From JAHEJA01 sp965656445 (lineage in GTDB: Bacteria > Pseudomonadota > Alphaproteobacteria > Rhodobacterales > Rhodobacteraceae), in NCBI GenBank assembly GCA_965656445.1, contig CBFHKO010000001.1:1-64000 (forward strand): DNA of 64,000 nucleotides, read 5' to 3'. The position numbers and the translations under genes were made by a program. This document shows positions 43,634 through 51,822 of this stretch, piece by piece (the stretch's first letter is position 1; every line of letters starts with the position of its first letter). Below the pieces are notes generated by a model. It saw only the letters and a list, made by a program, of their open reading frames with translations, did not search any database and had not been told where the DNA came from.

Positions 43634-44101
43634 CTACACTATATCTATGTTTAGGTTTTCATCGTCACTAGGTGCTACAAAGTATTGTGTTATCGCATAA
43701 AACATTTCTACAGTGTCAGTGTTTGCATTTCCGCGTTTTAATAATTGATTTATACAAACTTCATCACTTCGTTCGACATAATAACAGATATGTTCCGCGT
43801 TTATTCTATCACTTATGCTCCGCAGCCATTGCCTTTGGCGTTCTGTATTTGCTGGGAAATCCAAAATCGCGTTTATCCCCTTGCTAAGAATTTGCTGCGA
43901 CAAATTAAAAACGACTGGCTTTAGCTTTTCGGAATAGTATTTATAGTCGCTTACAGACGTAACCTTGCCTTCGTATAGTTTAGATAAAAGTTCGTCTTCG
44001 CTTATTAAAACAGCATCCATCTCGTCAACTTTTCTCGCAGCAAGAGTAGTTTTTCCAGCACCCATCTTGCCACAAAAAAATATGAGTTTTCCTGTTTTCA
44101 T
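43634..44101 (-). CDS. small P-loop kinase-like protein
   Basis: A 155-residue AAA/zeta-like P-loop protein: Walker A CGKMGAGKTTLA at residues 10-21, an acidic pair ISEDELL, and a lid-like arginine stretch ANTERQRQWLRS. Related families phosphorylate small molecules or aminoglycosides or act as toxins; nothing decides between them. It is AT-rich compared with its neighbours and lies between two recombinase scars, so it is probably cargo of a lost mobile element. No antitoxin-like partner was found. Confidence 0.75.
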   Translation of the reverse strand: MKTGKLIFFCGKMGAGKTTLAARKVDEMDAVLISEDELLSKLYEGKVTSVSDYKYYSEKLKPVVFNLSQQILSKGINAILDFPANTERQRQWLRSISDRINAEHICYYVERSDEVCINQLLKRGNANTDTVEMFYAITQYFVAPSDDENLNIDIV

Positions 44102-44171
44102 TTCACATCCCTAAACCAAGCTAGTTCGATAGTTGCTGTTGCTATAAACAGCTTTGCATTTGGATTGGCAA

Positions 44172-44640
44172 TTACAGCGGCAGTTTCAATATCTCAAGTA
44201 GTACTGCTTCACTCAACTCGCCGCGCCTAAAACGCTTTAGTGCTTCAAGCGCAAAGCCATCTTCTGTATCCACAACTTCTTCTACAACGTCTGTAGTCTT
44301 ACGCTTTGTTTTCGTAATCTCATGTCTGCGCTGCTGCGTTAGTACGTGACTGTAGTGGTTTTCAATTTGTGCTACTTTACAACCCATATTCATTGCCAAA
44401 TCGTAAACACTCACATCACCCTTATCCAAACGCAGCGTCGCGTAAGTGTGCCGCAAACTGTATAAATTGCAAGTTTTGTGCTGCGTGTCACGTAGCCTTT
44501 GCGTCCACCAATCTTCAAACGCATATACCAATTTGCACGTCTGTCGGTTTTAGCGTTTGGCACGGCGGCACTAAGGGTGCGCTTAGACGGCGCAAGCGCA
44601 CCACCATAGTGCTCCCTCTTGTCTTCATAAAACGCCAACA
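44172..44640 (-). pseudogene. phage-type integrase remnant with internal deletion
   Basis: Two frames hold the two ends of one tyrosine recombinase. From 44640 one frame reads AFYEDKREHYGGALAPSKRT and then the N-terminal NWYMRLKIGGRKGYVTRSTK. The other, to 44172, reads the catalytic end SLRHTYATLRL (arginine and histidine) and AQIENHYSHVLTQQRR (histidine and nucleophile tyrosine). The frames meet around 44480-44500; the middle of the gene, including the first catalytic arginine, is missing. This is an out-of-frame deletion, so no active enzyme is made. Confidence 0.82.
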
Positions 44641-44741
44641 GCGCACTCCAATAGCAACCTAAAACGCTATAGACATGCTAAAATCGCTAACCCATAACGT
44701 CAACGCATACAGCAGATGCTACAATTCTGCTACGCATAAAA

Positions 44742-44768
44742 AAAGGGCTGCAAAATATGCAACCCTTT
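44742..44768 (-). terminator. terminator of rplM-rpsI
   Basis: On the minus strand AAAGGG-TTGCA and TGCAG-CCCTTT pair around TATTT, followed by a run of T. It lies 30 bases after the rpsI stop and marks the right edge of the recombinase islet. Confidence 0.85.
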
Positions 44769-44798
44769 GTTTTATATAACAGTATATGTCGTTCGAGC

Positions 44799-45290
44799 TT
44801 AACGCTTTGAGAACTGGAAAGAACGACGCGCTTTGCGCTTACCGAATTTCTTACGTTCAACAACACGGCTATCGCGTGTCAAGAAGCCAGCTGCTTTCAA
44901 TGCGCCGCGCAAGGAGGGTTCATAAAGCTGGAGAGCTTTTGAAATGCCGTGCTTAACCGCGCCCGCTTGACCTGACAAACCGCCACCTGTGACAGTCGCC
45001 ATAACGTCAAACTGATCTTCTACGCCTGCAACCTGAAACGGTTGGCGAAGGATCATTTGAAGAACGGGACGTGCGAAATACACGCTCATGTCTTTACCGT
45101 TTACAACAACTTTGCCTGAGCCTGGTTTGATCCATACACGTGCAACAGCATCTTTACGCTTACCAGTTGCGTAAGAACGGCCAAGCGCGTCACGTTGTGG
45201 TTCACGAGGGGCTGCAACTTCTACAGGTGCTACAGCAACATCGCCAGCGACTGCTTCTAGGTCGCCCAAGGATTTGATATCTTCAGCCAT
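44799..45290 (-). CDS. rpsI: 30S ribosomal protein S9
   Basis: Ribosomal protein S9, 163 residues, with a roughly 35-residue N-terminal extension typical of alphaproteobacteria ahead of the core (YATGKRKDAVARVWIKPGSG). The basic tail KARRSFQFSKR reaches the P-site tRNA. Its start overlaps the rplM stop as TAATG. Confidence 0.98.
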   Translation of the reverse strand: MAEDIKSLGDLEAVAGDVAVAPVEVAAPREPQRDALGRSYATGKRKDAVARVWIKPGSGKVVVNGKDMSVYFARPVLQMILRQPFQVAGVEDQFDVMATVTGGGLSGQAGAVKHGISKALQLYEPSLRGALKAAGFLTRDSRVVERKKFGKRKARRSFQFSKR

Positions 45291-45754
45291 TAGTTCGCCA
45301 CCCGAGTGTTCTTAGAGTTCATGGATTTGACGTCCAAAACTTCTGGTTGTTGTGCTTCATGCCCATGTTCATTACCTGCGTAGACACGCAAGTTTGTCAT
45401 GATCTGACGGCTTAGACGGTTGCCTGGCAACATACGCTTAACAGCTTGGATAACAACGCGCTCTGGGTGCTTGCCTTCCAAGATTTGCTGTTTCGTACGT
45501 GACTTGATGCCACCTGGGTGGCCAGTGTGCCAATAAAAATTCTCTTGACGCTTGTTGCCTGTCATTTGAATTTTTTCTGCATTGATGATGATGACATTGT
45601 CACCACAATCCATATGCGGAGTGAAAGATGCTTTGTGTTTGCCGCGCAAACGCATTGCTACGATCGATGCCAAACGGCCCAAAACAACGCCTTCAGCGTC
45701 GATAATGATCCATTTTTTCTCGATGTCTGCTGGTGTTGCAGAGAAAGTTTTCAT
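45290..45754 (-). CDS. rplM: 50S ribosomal protein L13
   Basis: Ribosomal protein L13, 154 residues, normal length, with WIIIDAEGVVLGRLAS and the MLPGNRLSRQIMTNLRVY region. It is the first gene of rplM-rpsI, behind a good promoter. Confidence 0.98.
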   Translation of the reverse strand: MKTFSATPADIEKKWIIIDAEGVVLGRLASIVAMRLRGKHKASFTPHMDCGDNVIIINAEKIQMTGNKRQENFYWHTGHPGGIKSRTKQQILEGKHPERVVIQAVKRMLPGNRLSRQIMTNLRVYAGNEHGHEAQQPEVLDVKSMNSKNTRVAN

Positions 45755-45820
45755 CGAAGGTTACCCTTAGTTAAATGTCCCCGAACCAAGCAAAACGCCT
45801 GTTTCGTTTGTGATGGGCGG

Positions 45821-45848
45821 GTTATATACGGTTGAACCGCGCAGTCAA
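45821..45848 (-). promoter_or_regulatory. predicted rplM promoter
   Basis: On the minus strand TTGACT (45848-45843) and TATAAC (45826-45821) are 16 bases apart, predicting a start about 60 bases before the rplM ATG. Confidence 0.6.
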
Positions 45849-45949
45849 CGGTGTTTTGACGCAAATAAACAAGCGAAAACAATGTCTTATAATTTAGGTA
45901 TCAAAATACCCCACAGGAAACACCATAAGCAGAGCGTCGACGCAACTTG

Positions 45950-46543
45950 TCAATGATCCAGCTCAGCGTCCCAGTATAGAAAATCCATCCAGCTTTCATG
46001 CAAGTGGTTAGGGGGAAACTTGCGGCCGATGTTTTTCAATTCCTCGGCTTGCGGCTGACGTGGTTTGCGTTGCAAGGACAGGCCAGAATTGCGCAGGGAC
46101 TTAGCCGCCTTTTTCAAATTACAGGGGCTACAGGCGGCGACAACGTTTTCCCAGCTGGTCACCCCACCCGAGGCACGCGGGACCACGTGATCAAAGGTCA
46201 AATCACCTCGTGATCCACAGTATTGGCATTTGAATTCATCCCTCAGAAATAAATTAAAGCGCGTGAAGGCCACGCGCTTTTGAGGAACAATATAGTCTTT
46301 TAATACAACAACAGATGGGATCCTGATCCGTGTTGTGGGGCTACTGACATAGTCGTCATATTCGGCCACGATATCAACCCGATCCATATAGGCCGCTTTG
46401 ATCGCATCCTGCCAACACCAAAGAGACAGCGGGTAATAAGACAATGGACGATAATCCGCGTTTAACACCAAAGCGGGATGATTTTTAGCCCCCGAAGGAA
46501 TGCGCACAAAATCGTGTCTAAAGTCTCCGTCCATTTCTGTCAC
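45950..46543 (-). CDS. HNH endonuclease family protein
   Basis: A 197-residue HNH-fold nuclease. FKCQYCGSRGDLTFDHVVPR carries the first Cys pair and the catalytic DH; ACSPCNLKKAAK carries the second Cys pair. The N-terminal part (NADYRPLSYYPLSLWCWQDA) matches the widespread stand-alone HNH family of alphaproteobacteria and cyanobacteria, whose target is unknown. No restriction or defence partner is adjacent. Confidence 0.88.
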   Translation of the reverse strand: MTEMDGDFRHDFVRIPSGAKNHPALVLNADYRPLSYYPLSLWCWQDAIKAAYMDRVDIVAEYDDYVSSPTTRIRIPSVVVLKDYIVPQKRVAFTRFNLFLRDEFKCQYCGSRGDLTFDHVVPRASGGVTSWENVVAACSPCNLKKAAKSLRNSGLSLQRKPRQPQAEELKNIGRKFPPNHLHESWMDFLYWDAELDH

Positions 46544-46630
46544 CTATTCATCGTCGGATCACTACAGTTACTGTCTGTGAGTTAACTATATATGGTGTCA
46601 GTTTTATGACAAGCCCCCTTTATTTAGAAC

Positions 46631-47296
46631 TCAAAGACTCAGCTTATCGCGCATGAATGCGAGCGCCACGGACAATCCGTCTGGTGCGATCCCATGCGCC
46701 GTGCCTTTTTGAATATGAGCAAAGACATCTTGGAACCCTGCGGTTTGCAGCGCTTCTGCCGCTTCGGGTAAGGATTGAACAGGAACAACATCATCTTGAT
46801 CCCCATGCACCAACAGGATTGGCATCTTGCTAACCACTTCGTCCACCAAAAGATCAGGCTCAAGCAGGCGACCTGAAAATGCCACGATCCCTGCAATCGC
46901 ATCTTCGCGACGGGGTGCCACATGAAGCGACATCATGGTGCCTTGGGAAAAGCCAAATAAAACAACCTGTTCAGGCAAGACATCTTCGTCCACCATTAAC
47001 GCATCGAGAAATGCATTCACATCCTCAACGGCCGCTTGCATGCCGCGCATGCTTTCTTCTTCGCTTGATCCATCGATCCACGGGATTGGGAACCATTGAT
47101 ATCCCATCGGGCTACCCGCGCAATTTTCAGGCGCATCGGGGGCCACAAATAACGTATCGGGAAGGTGCTCTGACAAAGGATCCGCAAGACCAAGCAAATC
47201 GGCCCCATTCGCGCCATACCCATGCAAAAAGACGACAACAGATCGTGTACTTCCGGACACTGGCTCTTTTCGTTCTGCGTTCAATACTCGTGTCAT
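46631..47296 (-). CDS. carboxylesterase/phospholipase-type hydrolase
   Basis: Alpha/beta hydrolase of 221 residues of the small carboxylesterase/lysophospholipase family: oxyanion HGYGANGADLLG, nucleophile GFSQGTMMS, aspartate in HGDQDDVVP and histidine in GTAHGIAPDG. Cytoplasmic. Its ATG overlaps the alkA stop by four bases, so it belongs to cobK-alkA-hydrolase. Confidence 0.9.
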   Translation of the reverse strand: MTRVLNAERKEPVSGSTRSVVVFLHGYGANGADLLGLADPLSEHLPDTLFVAPDAPENCAGSPMGYQWFPIPWIDGSSEEESMRGMQAAVEDVNAFLDALMVDEDVLPEQVVLFGFSQGTMMSLHVAPRREDAIAGIVAFSGRLLEPDLLVDEVVSKMPILLVHGDQDDVVPVQSLPEAAEALQTAGFQDVFAHIQKGTAHGIAPDGLSVALAFMRDKLSL

Positions 47297-47922
47297 CTTA
47301 TTCCCTCTCGATTTTTCTCATAAGCGTAATAGGCCCAGAGCACGCGCGCTGCAACCGATCTCCATGGGGACCATGCTAAAGCCATCTCGCGAAAAGCGCG
47401 TTCTTTGGGGCGCTCTTCTAGATCGAAGAGCATGCGCGCCGCTTCTTGCAGTGCAAGGTCACCAGGTGCAAACACATCCGCGCGGGCAAGGCTAAACATA
47501 GCGTAAATTTCAGCGGTCCAAATTCCTATGCCCGATATCGCGGTCAAGGTTTTCACGACGTCCTGATGCGGCATATCTCGCAGGGCTGCCAAATCTACAT
47601 TGGCCTCGGACAAAGCGCGGGCATATTTCACCTTTTGCCGACTAAGGCCAAGGGCGCGCAGGTCTTCATCGCTGGCCCCCAGAATAGCATCAGGGGTGAT
47701 CATCCCCCCCTGCTCTAGCCGCGACCAAATGGCATCAGCCGCTGCAACCGACACCTGTTGACTAACAATCGCGCCGAGCAGCCGTTCAAATCCATCGGGA
47801 CGCAGGCGGAGCGGCACCGTTTCTATACAAGCGATCGCATGGGCAAAGCGCGGTTCAACCTTGGCCAAAAATGCGGCCCCCTCGTTGATGCAGTCTTGCG
47901 ATCTAATGATGCGCTCATCCAA
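47293..47922 (-). CDS. alkA: AlkA-like DNA-3-methyladenine glycosylase
   Basis: Base-excision-repair glycosylase of 209 residues, HhH-GPD superfamily. The helix-hairpin-helix is around LTAISGIGIWTAEIYAMFSL, followed by the catalytic aspartate in DVFAPGDLAL. It lacks the extra N-terminal domain of E. coli AlkA, as many bacterial versions do. It overlaps cobK by 8 bases. Confidence 0.9.
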   Translation of the reverse strand: MDERIIRSQDCINEGAAFLAKVEPRFAHAIACIETVPLRLRPDGFERLLGAIVSQQVSVAAADAIWSRLEQGGMITPDAILGASDEDLRALGLSRQKVKYARALSEANVDLAALRDMPHQDVVKTLTAISGIGIWTAEIYAMFSLARADVFAPGDLALQEAARMLFDLEERPKERAFREMALAWSPWRSVAARVLWAYYAYEKNREGIR

Positions 47923-48667
47923 AATGATTATCCACCCATTCTAATGCGTCCTCGATCCGTCTGATCGGTTTTGGTAGGTTCGGGCGAGGATGATTAATCA
48001 TTATCACCTTTAGCCCCAACTGTCGCGCCGCTTCGACTTTGGAAAATCCGTTCTCGCCGCCAACGTTGCGTAAAATGATGGCGTCGATCTCAAGACGACG
48101 GAAAAGGTCCACTTCGTCTTGGACTGTAAATGGTGGTTTGCCGAAGACATGCTCCCCGTTTGGGAGCGGGAAACCCTCATTAACATCATGCAAAATTCTG
48201 TTAAATATGTAAATATTTTCAATATTTGAAAATTTACCAATAGAATGACGCCCTGTGAAGGTCATCACTTTTTGACAGTGAGCTAGGTGGTGAGCGGCCT
48301 CTGCTTCATCATTGATACGAATCCAATGATCCCCATCCTGGGGCCGCCATTCCCTGCGTTCCAATCGACACAATGGAATATCAAGCTCGCGACACAGCCC
48401 ATGGGCCTGTTGAGAGACCTCAACAGCGAAGGGATGCGTTGCATCGATCACACCAGAGATTGCATGATCCTTGAGAAACGCGGCAAACTGTCGTTGATCT
48501 TCAAAGCCGCCCATGCGGGTCGGAACGTCCAAATCGCGCGGTAGACGAGCATCGCCATGAATGGATGCTATGACATCAACACTCTCTCGTTTCGCAAGCA
48601 GGCTCGCCAATGTCTTGGCCTCTCCGGTGCCCGCCAAGAGCAAAATTTTAGCGCGCGATGATGACAA
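47915..48667 (-). CDS. cobK: CobK precorrin-6A reductase
   Basis: NADPH-dependent precorrin-6A (or cobalt-precorrin-6A) reductase of cobalamin synthesis, 250 residues. LLLAGTGEAKTLASLL at the start, GVIDATHPFAVEVSQQA and NVGGENGFSKVEAARQLGLK are family motifs. No other cob gene or cobalamin riboswitch is in the window; the main cluster must lie elsewhere. It heads a run with alkA. Confidence 0.93.
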   Translation of the reverse strand: MSSSRAKILLLAGTGEAKTLASLLAKRESVDVIASIHGDARLPRDLDVPTRMGGFEDQRQFAAFLKDHAISGVIDATHPFAVEVSQQAHGLCRELDIPLCRLERREWRPQDGDHWIRINDEAEAAHHLAHCQKVMTFTGRHSIGKFSNIENIYIFNRILHDVNEGFPLPNGEHVFGKPPFTVQDEVDLFRRLEIDAIILRNVGGENGFSKVEAARQLGLKVIMINHPRPNLPKPIRRIEDALEWVDNHFG

Positions 48668-48753
48668 AGAGCCGCATTCCTAAAACAGAATATATTACGT
48701 TTTGCGCATTTATGAGGCTTGCACCTTTATAAATCAAGGCGTACCGATTGCGC

Positions 48754-49962
48754 ATGACACATATTCCTTCTGATACCCTAGCAAAGCGCAATGTCCTCGT
48801 CCTCGTTATGGCGCAAGCTATTTTGGGCGCTCAAATGCCAATGGTGTTTACTATTGGCGGCTTGGCGGGCCAATCATTGGCTAGCAATCCATGTTTCGCG
48901 ACCCTCCCCATTTCGCTGATCGTTTTAGGGTCCATGTTAGCTGCAACGCCAATGTCCAACTTGATGCAGTCCCATGGCCGTAGGGCTGGGTTTATTGTGG
49001 GGGCAGTCTTCGGTGCGATTGGCGCTTTGGTTGGCGCGATTGGTCTGTATTTTGCGTCTTTCCCTATCTTTTTGGTCGGATCCTTGCTCACTGGGGTTTA
49101 TATGTCGGCGCAAGGGTTTTACCGCTTTGCCGCCACCGACACCGCATCGGAAGAATTCCGGCCCAAAGCAATTTCCTATGTGATGGCCGGTGGGTTGCTT
49201 GCGGCGATCATTGGGCCGCAATTGGTGAAATTTACAGCCGATAGCTTTGTCATTCCTTTTTTCGGAACGTATCTGTCGATTGTCCTACTTACGATCATCG
49301 GTATCAATCTGTTTTTCTTTTTGGACATCCCCAAACCCCCTGCCCCAAGCGCGAATGCCCCCGTGGGTCGCAGCCGACGTGAATTGCTAAAAGACCCTGT
49401 AATCGTAGTCTCGATCATCTGTGCAATGGTCTCCTATGCCCTTATGAACCTTGTGATGACATCAACGCCCTTGGCGGTTGTTGGATGTGGCTTTGACAAA
49501 AACAACGCAGCAGACATTGTTTCAGCCCATGTCTTGGCCATGTTCATTCCGTCGTTTTTCACAGGTCACCTCATTGCCCGATTTGGCGTTCGTAAAATTG
49601 TTGCCTGTGGTTTGGTCATTTTGGGGGCCGCGGGTGCCGTTGCCCTTCAGGGTGTTGCAATTGAAAACTTTTACATTGCTTTGATTTTGCTCGGTATCGG
49701 GTGGAACTTTGGCTTTATCGGCGCGACCACGATGTTAGCAGGCGCACATAGCCCGAATGAGCGCGGTGCCTTGCAAGGTATGAACGACGTCTTTGTCTTT
49801 GGCGGCGTGACATTGGCTTCGCTTGCCTCTGGTGGTTTGATGAATTGCTCAGGCGGCAGCGCGCAACAGGGGTGGACCGCGGTTAATATCGCGATGGTTC
49901 CATTTCTTATCTTGGCAGGTGGGTCGTTGATCTGGCTCTGGTTGCGACCTCAAAAAACCTAA
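48754..49962 (+). CDS. MFS transporter
   Basis: Major-facilitator transporter of 402 residues with twelve predicted helices. The cytoplasmic loop 2-3 motif is MQSHGRRAGFIVGA, a variant of the family's GRRxG signature. The substrate is unknown. The ATG at 48754 was chosen over an upstream TTG. Its stop overlaps that of the convergent squalene/phytoene synthase-like gene by four bases. Confidence 0.87.
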   Translation: MTHIPSDTLAKRNVLVLVMAQAILGAQMPMVFTIGGLAGQSLASNPCFATLPISLIVLGSMLAATPMSNLMQSHGRRAGFIVGAVFGAIGALVGAIGLYFASFPIFLVGSLLTGVYMSAQGFYRFAATDTASEEFRPKAISYVMAGGLLAAIIGPQLVKFTADSFVIPFFGTYLSIVLLTIIGINLFFFLDIPKPPAPSANAPVGRSRRELLKDPVIVVSIICAMVSYALMNLVMTSTPLAVVGCGFDKNNAADIVSAHVLAMFIPSFFTGHLIARFGVRKIVACGLVILGAAGAVALQGVAIENFYIALILLGIGWNFGFIGATTMLAGAHSPNERGALQGMNDVFVFGGVTLASLASGGLMNCSGGSAQQGWTAVNIAMVPFLILAGGSLIWLWLRPQKT

Positions 49963-50744
49963 TAGCGATGCGTCGTCGCCTGCCACATCAACCTTAGCGA
50001 TGAAGCAAGCGGATTAACCGGTGCCAATCCATCGATGACACGGTCTGGATGCTGGATAGCTTGTTTCAATACCGCTTCACAGTCCCACCCGGCCAGCAAT
50101 GCAGGCGCGGCTGCTTTTGTGACAAACCGTGCCTTTTGACGCGCTTTGCTTAAGCTGTCCAATCCTAAGGTCGCAAGCTGTGCTACACCTTCGGGGCGAC
50201 CATCAACCAGCGGAATGCGCTTTTGCGCCAAGAGCGCAGGAATAGCATTGAGGTAATTCGCACAGCCCATGGCCCATCCATATTGCTCAACGGCCTCAAG
50301 CCCCTGATCGGAAATGTTATTATCCAGAAGCTGGGCCGCAACTCGAACCAGAACAGCGGATGTGTCGCGAATATAGGTTTGCAGAGCAGTTTGATCCTCA
50401 AACGGATCTTTGTAGATATCCCAGCGCCGCGCCTCGACCATCTTTTGCAGCTCTTTGACTTGTGCTGGCGTCAAAATATCCGCCAGAGGTGTTGCAACGG
50501 AATGGCGGTTAACAGGCTCCCCTTGGACAATCGCCTCAAGCACATCATACCACCACTGAAGCCGCATCTCAGCAATCATCGCCTCCGATGTCACCCAAGG
50601 CGCACGCGCCACTTCGACGTTCAGGGCATAGAGCGGAAACAAAATAGCGCGCGCCGCGACAGGCGACGCCATAGCCGCGCGGAACCTGACATCGTCCCCT
50701 TTTTGCACGAGCTCCGCACAGGCATTAAAATCATCAGAATGCAT
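49959..50744 (-). CDS. squalene/phytoene synthase-like protein without Asp motifs
   Basis: A 261-residue protein with the squalene/phytoene synthase fold. The first aspartate-rich motif is replaced by LYALNVEVARAPWVTSEAM and the second region reads EQYGWAMGCANYLNAIPALL, without the DXXXD needed to bind farnesyl or geranylgeranyl diphosphate. RLQWWYDVLEAI and WDIYKDPFED resemble the mitochondrial complex I assembly factor NDUFAF6. It is therefore probably a non-catalytic assembly-type factor rather than a terpene enzyme. It overlaps the hydrolase gene upstream by 11 bases. Confidence 0.82.
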   Translation of the reverse strand: MHSDDFNACAELVQKGDDVRFRAAMASPVAARAILFPLYALNVEVARAPWVTSEAMIAEMRLQWWYDVLEAIVQGEPVNRHSVATPLADILTPAQVKELQKMVEARRWDIYKDPFEDQTALQTYIRDTSAVLVRVAAQLLDNNISDQGLEAVEQYGWAMGCANYLNAIPALLAQKRIPLVDGRPEGVAQLATLGLDSLSKARQKARFVTKAAAPALLAGWDCEAVLKQAIQHPDRVIDGLAPVNPLASSLRLMWQATTHRY

Positions 50745-51711
50745 TCAATCTCGCCTTGATCAGATCAATCGTTGGCGCCGCTTGAACCACATCCAAATGC
50801 CCTAGTCCAGTTAGGATATGATATTCCCCTTTTTCCGTCACGGACGACATCAGGGTTTCATATTCCTTAGCAATAAACGCCTCATCTTGGTCCCCAACGA
50901 TTAGGTCAAACTGGGGCAAGGCCGCAATATCGGCGAGGTAATCCGCGCGTGGCGCATAAGATGTGTTGAGCCGATAGGAATAGGCGGTCGTGGCCCCCGC
51001 GCCATATGGCCCAGTCAGGACCTGGTCTGGCATAGAGAATTGGATCATCGTGAGGTGATTCAAAGCGGTGATTTTCACATTATTCAGCATCGAAAGCCCA
51101 ATCACACGGCGCAAAAGAACATGCGCCCAACCGCCAGAGTTTTCACGTGTTGTTGGCGCGTTATATTTCAAAAACGGCGCAATCAAAAACGCATGGTCCA
51201 ACATATGCCCATTTGCCCCACCCGCAAAGCGCACCACCAAGCCGCCCCCCGAGGAATGGCCAAGCATGGCCACCTTTTGCCCAGGCTTGCGGGTTGTTTC
51301 GATGATTTCCGCCAAATCATCCTCAAGCTGACCAATATAGTCCACATCCCCACGATTAACCGCATTTGGCCCATGTCCACGCAAGTCCGGCGCGATCACA
51401 TCAGCGACCTCGCCCAAAATGGGGATCATGCGATCAAATTGCTGACCATACCATCCTGAACCATGCACCAATACGATCAATGGTCTCGCATACCCCTCAC
51501 CCATAAATTGGCGTGTATCGAGGCGTGTTCCATCCTTTAATGTGATATGTTCAACAGGCCAATCCTGCGGCTCAGAGCCACCAACAATGCGATCAAAATC
51601 CAAGGTCTCTTGCGATATTAAGGCATTGTTCGGCCATTGTGACAGGATCAATCCCAAGGCAATGGCAAAGTAAATGACAATTGAGGTTATAAGTATCTTA
51701 AAAATAAACAT
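50734..51711 (-). CDS. membrane-anchored alpha/beta hydrolase
   Basis: A 325-residue hydrolase with an N-terminal hydrophobic segment (ILITSIVIYFAIALGLIL) that suggests membrane anchoring. LIVLVHGSGWYGQQFD forms the oxyanion region, GHSSGGG the nucleophile elbow and VGDQDEAF the aspartate; a histidine occurs in GLGHLDV. The substrate is unknown. It is followed by the NDUFAF6-like gene, overlapping by 11 bases. Confidence 0.85.
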   Translation of the reverse strand: MFIFKILITSIVIYFAIALGLILSQWPNNALISQETLDFDRIVGGSEPQDWPVEHITLKDGTRLDTRQFMGEGYARPLIVLVHGSGWYGQQFDRMIPILGEVADVIAPDLRGHGPNAVNRGDVDYIGQLEDDLAEIIETTRKPGQKVAMLGHSSGGGLVVRFAGGANGHMLDHAFLIAPFLKYNAPTTRENSGGWAHVLLRRVIGLSMLNNVKITALNHLTMIQFSMPDQVLTGPYGAGATTAYSYRLNTSYAPRADYLADIAALPQFDLIVGDQDEAFIAKEYETLMSSVTEKGEYHILTGLGHLDVVQAAPTIDLIKARLNAF

Positions 51712-51822
51712 TTAAGCGTCCCGTCGAAAACAAAATGAATAATGCACGTAAACAAGAATTTTAAAATTACACTAAGCTGCCCACTGTATTTCAGCCACAG
51801 CGGACACAGGAATTAAACGACC

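Noticed and set aside
43363..44741. An active integrative element in the islet
   Set aside because: Both recombinases are broken, and no clear terminal att repeats or replication genes were found.
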